DNA of 64,000 nucleotides from Branchinecta lynchi. Lineage: Eukaryota > Arthropoda > Branchiopoda > Anostraca > Branchinectidae. The DNA lies in the NCBI GenBank assembly GCA_023053575.1, contig JAKZAP010000080.1, forward strand, positions 1 through 64,000, written 5' to 3'. Below the pieces are notes generated by a model. It had not been told where the DNA came from. It did not search any database and worked only from the letters and a program-made list of their open reading frames with translations. Each line of letters begins with the position of its first letter. The stretch's first letter is position 1. Made by a program: the position numbers and the translations under genes. Shown here piece by piece: positions 60,564-64,000 of this stretch.

Positions 60564-62017
60564 ATGTTACTCCGAATGCTCCTCTGCAGGAAATGCCTGT
60601 CCCTGCAGGAGTACTTGATATGGTTTTTGTTGATTTAGTTGGACCATTTCCGAAAACGTCCAACGGTAATACGTACATATTATCGATTACGGATTATTTT
60701 TCACGTCATGTACATCTAGTACCCATTGTGGACGCTAAAGCCAATACATTTTTGAGAGCTTTTGTTGAGAAATATTGTCACATATTTGGGTTTTGTCACA
60801 CACTGATGTCTGATAATGGTAGTCATTTCAAAAATTCAGAAGTTGATGTTTTTTGTAAAAACATGAATATCGTGCACAAATTTTCTAGCGCGGAACATCC
60901 TGCTTCAATGGGAATTTTAGAGAGAAGACATAGAGACGTAGCTTCCATTTTGTCTCAGTTTGTAGACCAGTCACATCGAGATGACTGGGACAGTTGGCTT
61001 TCTTACGTTTCTTTTTGCATGAACACCGCTTTCCATGAGTCCTTACAGGATAACAGCTTTTTCCTCATGTTTTTGCGTGACGCCGTTCTGCCGGTAGATG
61101 CCCTCATGAAATCCAGAACCTTTTATGATTCACACGTATCATATAAATCGGAAATGCTTGGAAGGATGCAGAAAACTTACGAACATGTGTGGAAAAATAT
61201 TGATGAAAGTAGGGATACGCAAAAGTTTCAGCATGATAAAAAGTCACATTTTAAACCACACGAAGTGGGAGACGTGGTTTATTTAAGAATTTTGAAGAAG
61301 GGAAGAGCACATAAGTTGAATGACACTCATTTTGAAGGACCTTATCGTGTGATTGCAAAGGTCGGAGTAGTCGATTACGTCATAAAACATATGCATAAAA
61401 AGTTGAAGCAAAAGACGGTGCACTACGATTTGTTAAAACCGGGAAAAACTCGTAACCCTTGGGTGGTTGACCCACCTGACCAGGGGGAGGAAGAAAGGGA
61501 GGATTCCGATTTTGGGGATGGGGAGGATGTAGTTAGAAATAGTGACGTTAGCAACCCACTAACCCAATCTAATGATGACACAGACTTGGAAGCTGCAGAT
61601 CTGTCTGTATCTATTCCTCATCCTCGCACTCCCAATGACGGTAATTTGACGACAAGGACGGATGCTCGACCAACTTTGACTAGTACGCCACTTTTGACTC
61701 GTACTGAGACACGCACACAGACACCACGTCACACGCCATTTCATTCATTTTTAAGTGCAGAAGATTCTGGACACTTACAGCCGCGTGCGCTTTACCCAGA
61801 AAATGATACAGATCGTAGTGAATTGGTGCTGGAATTATCGGAATCTCCAGAGGAACCGGCTGTTGAGGATAGTCCGACGGTTGACCCACCAAATTTGCGC
61901 CCTTCACGAATGACGAAACCACCGGAACGATTGGGATATGATCGCCCTGGCGGAGTAAACGCCACAGGCATTGATAAGGCGATGGCCTTGAGCATTTTAC
62001 AGAAATTGTTGGAATGA
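60542..62017 (+). CDS. pol: Pol part 2: integrase catalytic core, GPY/F module and acidic tail
   Basis: Continuation of integrase in a frame -1 to part 1, overlapping it at 60542-60563. The first ATG in frame is 60542 (491 aa), but a natural start here is doubtful because it would separate the core from its zinc finger. Catalytic triad: Asp31 (VFVDLVGP, 60632), Asp91 (MSDNGSHF, 60812), Glu127 (GILERRH, 60920). Spacing is D-X59-D-X35-E, the standard D,D-35-E of retroviral and gypsy integrases. The GPY/F module FEGPYRVI is at about residues 264-271. The last ~190 residues are Asp/Glu-, Ser/Thr- and Pro-rich, with no chromodomain. The break is either a one-base indel in the A run (60548-60556) or a recoding site. 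All core residues are intact, so loss must be recent if it is loss. Confidence 0.85.
   Translation: MPKKKPMNVTPNAPLQEMPVPAGVLDMVFVDLVGPFPKTSNGNTYILSITDYFSRHVHLVPIVDAKANTFLRAFVEKYCHIFGFCHTLMSDNGSHFKNSEVDVFCKNMNIVHKFSSAEHPASMGILERRHRDVASILSQFVDQSHRDDWDSWLSYVSFCMNTAFHESLQDNSFFLMFLRDAVLPVDALMKSRTFYDSHVSYKSEMLGRMQKTYEHVWKNIDESRDTQKFQHDKKSHFKPHEVGDVVYLRILKKGRAHKLNDTHFEGPYRVIAKVGVVDYVIKHMHKKLKQKTVHYDLLKPGKTRNPWVVDPPDQGEEEREDSDFGDGEDVVRNSDVSNPLTQSNDDTDLEAADLSVSIPHPRTPNDGNLTTRTDARPTLTSTPLLTRTETRTQTPRHTPFHSFLSAEDSGHLQPRALYPENDTDRSELVLELSESPEEPAVEDSPTVDPPNLRPSRMTKPPERLGYDRPGGVNATGIDKAMALSILQKLLE
60551..60557 (+). other. Integrase frame break at slippery heptamer AAAAAAC
   Basis: In the part 1 frame the codons are AAA AAA AAC CGA TGA, so A AAA AAC (60551-60557) is a canonical -1 slippery heptamer two codons before the stop. 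Part 2 lies in exactly the -1 frame. The nearest clear stem, CTGCAGG/CCTGCAG (60584-60590 with 60602-60608), starts 26 nt downstream. That is far beyond the usual 5-9 nt, so programmed shifting is less well supported than at gag/pol. A homopolymer deletion or sequencing error is the simpler reading. Confidence 0.6.
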
Positions 62018-62337
62018 TCTTGTATCACTCCAAAATTACTGAAGAAACTTGTTGTTTTTATAGGAAATAGGATGTCGAATAAGAATTTTTTGGGTGTGTG
62101 AAAATTATGTTACTTGTGATATGTTGCTGGTGATTTCCAGCTTTTGTAAATACCTTGTCTACCGCTATGAATTTTGCAGGTGATGATTTTTGTGATGAGT
62201 TATGTCAACCACCTCTGTCGCTGCCATCGACTGCATCGTCAGGTCACACCCTCTACAATAAACCGCGAAGAAGATGTCATGCCCAGCAATTTGAAGCAGC
62301 GTGTTGCAGCCCAAAGTCAGCCTAAGTCTCAGCTCGT
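62018..62337 (+). other. 3' internal region, no recognised feature
   Basis: After the pol stop, 320 bp with no recognisable domain. A frame at 62183-62479 opens with an ATG but has no motif and overlaps another unproven frame, so it is not called. I see no env gene, signal peptide or fusion-peptide-like segment. Confidence 0.5.
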
Positions 62338-62829
62338 ATGGGAGATGTTTCCCTCGTCAGTTGCCGTTGTTGCGCGTACAGTTCAGTACGTCGCCGAAGG
62401 AACTGTCTGCTGTTGCTGTGTGGTGGCGTTCAAGCCACAGGTGTGCTCGATACTGAGCAGTTTGAAGAAGATAAGCTGAGCAGCTGCATTGCCAGGGGCA
62501 GGAGTAACACGGCTGCCTGCGTTTGTCCGCGTTTGTCTGCGTTTGAAAACTTCAGTTTGCGCATCCTCGCGTTAATCCACGTTGTTGTCATCAACCTACG
62601 CATCCTTGCGTCAATCAACGATGTCGTCGTAAACCTGCGCATCCTTGCGCTCCGACGTTTGTCGACATCACCCAGCGCATCATACATTTATCTGCGTTTG
62701 TCGACGTCACTGCCACCCCCACGTTATGTGCAGTTGTCGACGTCATTTTGCGCATCCTTACGGTTATCAGCGTTCGTCGCTTTCAAGCTGCGCAACCATG
62801 CGTTGCTTACCTACGATTGTTTACGTTGA
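62338..62829 (+). CDS. Unproven small ORF containing a 13-residue repeat
   Basis: An ATG-initiated frame of 163 codons in the 3' region of the retrotransposon. The N-terminal 35 residues are Cys/Arg/Leu-rich (CRCC, RRRRNCLLLLC). From about residue 74 it translates the 39-bp tandem repeat, giving degenerate 13-residue units that begin LRILA (LRILALIHVVVIN, LRILASINDVVVN, LRILALRRLS). The repeat length is a multiple of three, so the frame stays open through it by construction, which weakens the coding case. I recognise no domain, signal peptide or transmembrane segment. A second possible short frame, ATG 63070-63252, has a hydrophobic stretch (CFGNICICFVLGGIL) but no other support. The likeliest reading is untranslated 3' sequence. 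Confidence 0.2.
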   Translation: MGDVSLVSCRCCAYSSVRRRRNCLLLLCGGVQATGVLDTEQFEEDKLSSCIARGRSNTAACVCPRLSAFENFSLRILALIHVVVINLRILASINDVVVNLRILALRRLSTSPSASYIYLRLSTSLPPPRYVQLSTSFCASLRLSAFVAFKLRNHALLTYDCLR

Positions 62830-62830
62830 C
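62559..62830 (+). repeat. 39-bp degenerate tandem repeat in the element's 3' region
   Basis: About seven units, marked by GCATCCTTGCG-like starts at 62561, 62600, 62639, 62677, about 62714 (degenerate), 62752 and 62792, spaced 38-40 bp. Other shared words are GTTTGTCGAC and GTCGACGTCA. It is unrelated to the 17-bp satellite. The function is unknown. Confidence 0.75.
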
Positions 62831-63244
62831 TGCGTTAGACTACGTTTTGCTCCTCCAGTCAACTGTAACCTACTGTCAGTCGTCGTCTTGGTATGCTCCA
62901 GTCGACGCCCTACCAGTCGTCGTCGTCGGCATCAGGAGCAGCGAAGCTGAGGATGATCGTGATCGTGATTCGTGTGCGGTATAGACAATCGGCAAGAAGG
63001 ACTTGAGGTGTGACTACGGTGCAGTGCGATAGGTCGAATTGCGTTATCACTTTGATACGCTTTCTGAAAATGTTATATGTCCGTATCGGTCGGATACGTG
63101 TTATTGTGATCGGAAAAACAACTTTAAAAGTTTTGTTATGTTTTGGCAACATTTGCATTTGTTTTGTGCTGGGAGGTATTTTAGATAGGGGGTTGGATCA
63201 AGGGAGGAGTAAAATAAAATTGGGGCAGATTAAAATTGAATTTC

Positions 63245-63262
63245 AGAACTGAGGTCAGTTCT
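63245..63262 (+). other. 8-bp inverted repeat just upstream of the polypurine tract
   Basis: AGAACTGA (63245-63252) and TCAGTTCT (63255-63262) are perfect arms with a 2-nt spacer, ending 4 nt before the polypurine tract. It could fold as a hairpin or act as a protein site. Confidence 0.6.
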
Positions 63263-63266
63263 TTTT

Positions 63267-63279
63267 GGAAGGGGGGAGG
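63267..63279 (+). other. Polypurine tract
   Basis: GGAAGGGGGGAGG lies directly against the 3' LTR start (63280) and follows a run of five T. This is the expected RNase H-resistant primer for plus-strand synthesis, and its abutting position fixes the LTR boundary. Confidence 0.92.
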
Positions 63280-63725
63280 TGTAACCAAGGTGTACTTTCA
63301 CCAAGGGAGTTCACGACACCTTGGTTTCTATAAGTTTAATTCCGCCAGGTAACAACAGGTTCCTGGCGATGAATAACCTGAGCCATTCAAGTTTGAATTG
63401 GGGCGAAATTTAATACAATGCTGGGCAGTCTGTTTTGAGTGGGACCGGTGAACGGTCGTTGCTGGAGATGTTAAAAGTTAAGTGTTGAGTTTTATTTATT
63501 ACCTGCTATCTATCGCCATTGTATTGTAAATGTAAATACACGAATATGTTTTTCTACAATTGACCAACGAGGTAGAGTTTAGTGGGTGTTTTTATTTTGG
63601 TTTTGTTAAGCATGGTCCACACCGCTCGGGGACCATGTCGTAACAGATAACTTTCCGTAACAGTAGAGAGATTAAAGACGTAGTAAAATTAACGCTTAGT
63701 AACAGCTAATTAACGCATTATAACA
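63280..63725 (+). repeat. 3' long terminal repeat (446 bp)
   Basis: Same length as the 5' LTR, with two substitutions (63344 and 63557) and no indels. The TATAAG candidate is at 63329-63334 and ATTAAA at 63671-63676. A promoter here would direct transcription rightward into satellite block IV. Confidence 0.96.
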
Positions 63726-63729
63726 CCAC
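63726..63729. repeat. Target-site duplication CCAC, right copy
   Basis: Right copy of the 4-bp duplication, directly after the terminal CA of the 3' LTR and read on into CCACAAGG of the satellite. Confidence 0.9.
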
Positions 63730-64000
63730 AAGGTTTGTTTTCCCACAAGGTTTGTTTTCCCAAAAGGTTTGTTTTCCCACAAGGTTGGTTTTCCCGCAAG
63801 GTTGGTTTTCCCACAAGGTTTGTGTTCCCACTGTGTTGGTTTTCCCAAGAGGTTCGCTTTCCCACAAGGTTGGTTTTCCCACAAGGTTGGTTTTCCCGCA
63901 GGGTTGCTTTCCCCAGAAGGTTTGTTTTCCCACAAGGTTTGTTTTCCCACAAGGTTTGTTTTCCCGAAAGGTTTGTTTCCCCACAAGGTTGGTTTTCCCA
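63726..64000 (+). repeat. 17-bp satellite array, block IV (resumes after the insertion)
   Basis: About 16 monomers in the same orientation as block III, running off the window. Removing the retrotransposon and one copy of its CCAC duplication joins 56258 to 63730 and restores an intact TTTCCCACAAGG, so this is the same array continuing in register. Confidence 0.97.

Larger units (their letters stand above)
56259..63725 (+). mobile_element. Ty3/gypsy-type LTR retrotransposon, 7467 bp
   Basis: Complete element with two 446-bp LTRs beginning TG and ending CA, a primer-binding site one base after the 5' LTR, gag, pol in the order protease, RT, RNase H, integrase, and a polypurine tract directly before the 3' LTR. 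This pol order is that of Ty3/gypsy (Metaviridae), not Ty1/copia. The LTRs differ at 2 of 446 positions (56323 C versus 63344 G; 56536 T versus 63557 C), so insertion is recent. The flanking duplication is CCAC. No env-like gene and no chromodomain are seen. Pol is split by a frameshift inside integrase, so this copy may be non-autonomous unless that shift is recoded. Family assignment beyond Ty3/gypsy would need a phylogeny of the RT. Confidence 0.96.

Noticed and set aside
61450..62014. Chromodomain at the integrase C-terminus (satellite targeting)
   Set aside because: The tail is acidic and Ser/Thr/Pro-rich, without the aromatic-cage pattern of a chromodomain. The insertion in satellite needs no such targeting.
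62174..62479. 101-codon frame after pol as an env or accessory gene
   Set aside because: It starts at TTG (first ATG 62183), has no signal peptide, transmembrane segment or known motif, and overlaps another unproven frame.
63010..63252. Small membrane-protein ORF before the 3' LTR
   Set aside because: It opens at GTG. From its first ATG (63070) it is only about 60 codons, and the single hydrophobic stretch is weak evidence in A+T-rich sequence next to the polypurine tract.

Overview
This window is eukaryotic repeat DNA, not a gene region. About 88% of it is one 17-bp satellite whose unit can be written GGTTTGTTTTCCCACAA. A single Ty3/gypsy-type LTR retrotransposon (56259-63725) is inserted into it. 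I see no host gene, tRNA, rRNA or CRISPR array. The kilobase-scale satellite and a gag/pro-RT-RNaseH-integrase element fit a eukaryotic genome. The pol motifs look like those of metazoan (probably invertebrate) gypsy elements, but I cannot name the species.

Layout: (I) 1-11038, satellite in the written orientation. (II) 11039-22758, the same satellite reverse-complemented. (III) 22759-56258, satellite in the written orientation again. Then comes the retrotransposon. (IV) 63726-64000, satellite resuming in register after the insertion. That is roughly 3,300 monomers. Monomers differ by recurrent substitutions (CCCGC, CTCAC, CCCACTAGG, CACTGTG, CCCAAAAGGTTCGC and others). These mark higher-order repeats (HORs) with offsets of 867, 952, 999, 1393, 1905, 2227, 2772, 2787/2844, 3715 and 3978 bp, a nested pattern typical of unequal exchange. 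HOR markers show that the left part of block II is like block III and its right part like block I. One inversion spanning an old boundary between two HOR domains explains this.

Retrotransposon: two 446-bp LTRs (TG...CA, 2 differences) flanked by a 4-bp duplication (CCAC). It has a primer-binding site, gag (264 aa with a CCHC knuckle), then protease-RT-RNase H-integrase zinc finger, then the integrase core (D,D-35-E), a GPY/F module and a long acidic tail. A 1.26-kb 3' region carries a 39-bp tandem repeat and a polypurine tract. Gag and pol overlap in the -1 relation at a canonical TTTAAAC slippery site with a well-spaced stem. A second -1 break splits integrase at AAAAAAC. It is either a homopolymer indel or a second recoding site.

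Hundreds of long open frames across the satellite on both strands are by-products of a 17-bp unit that contains no stop codon on either strand. I do not annotate them as genes.
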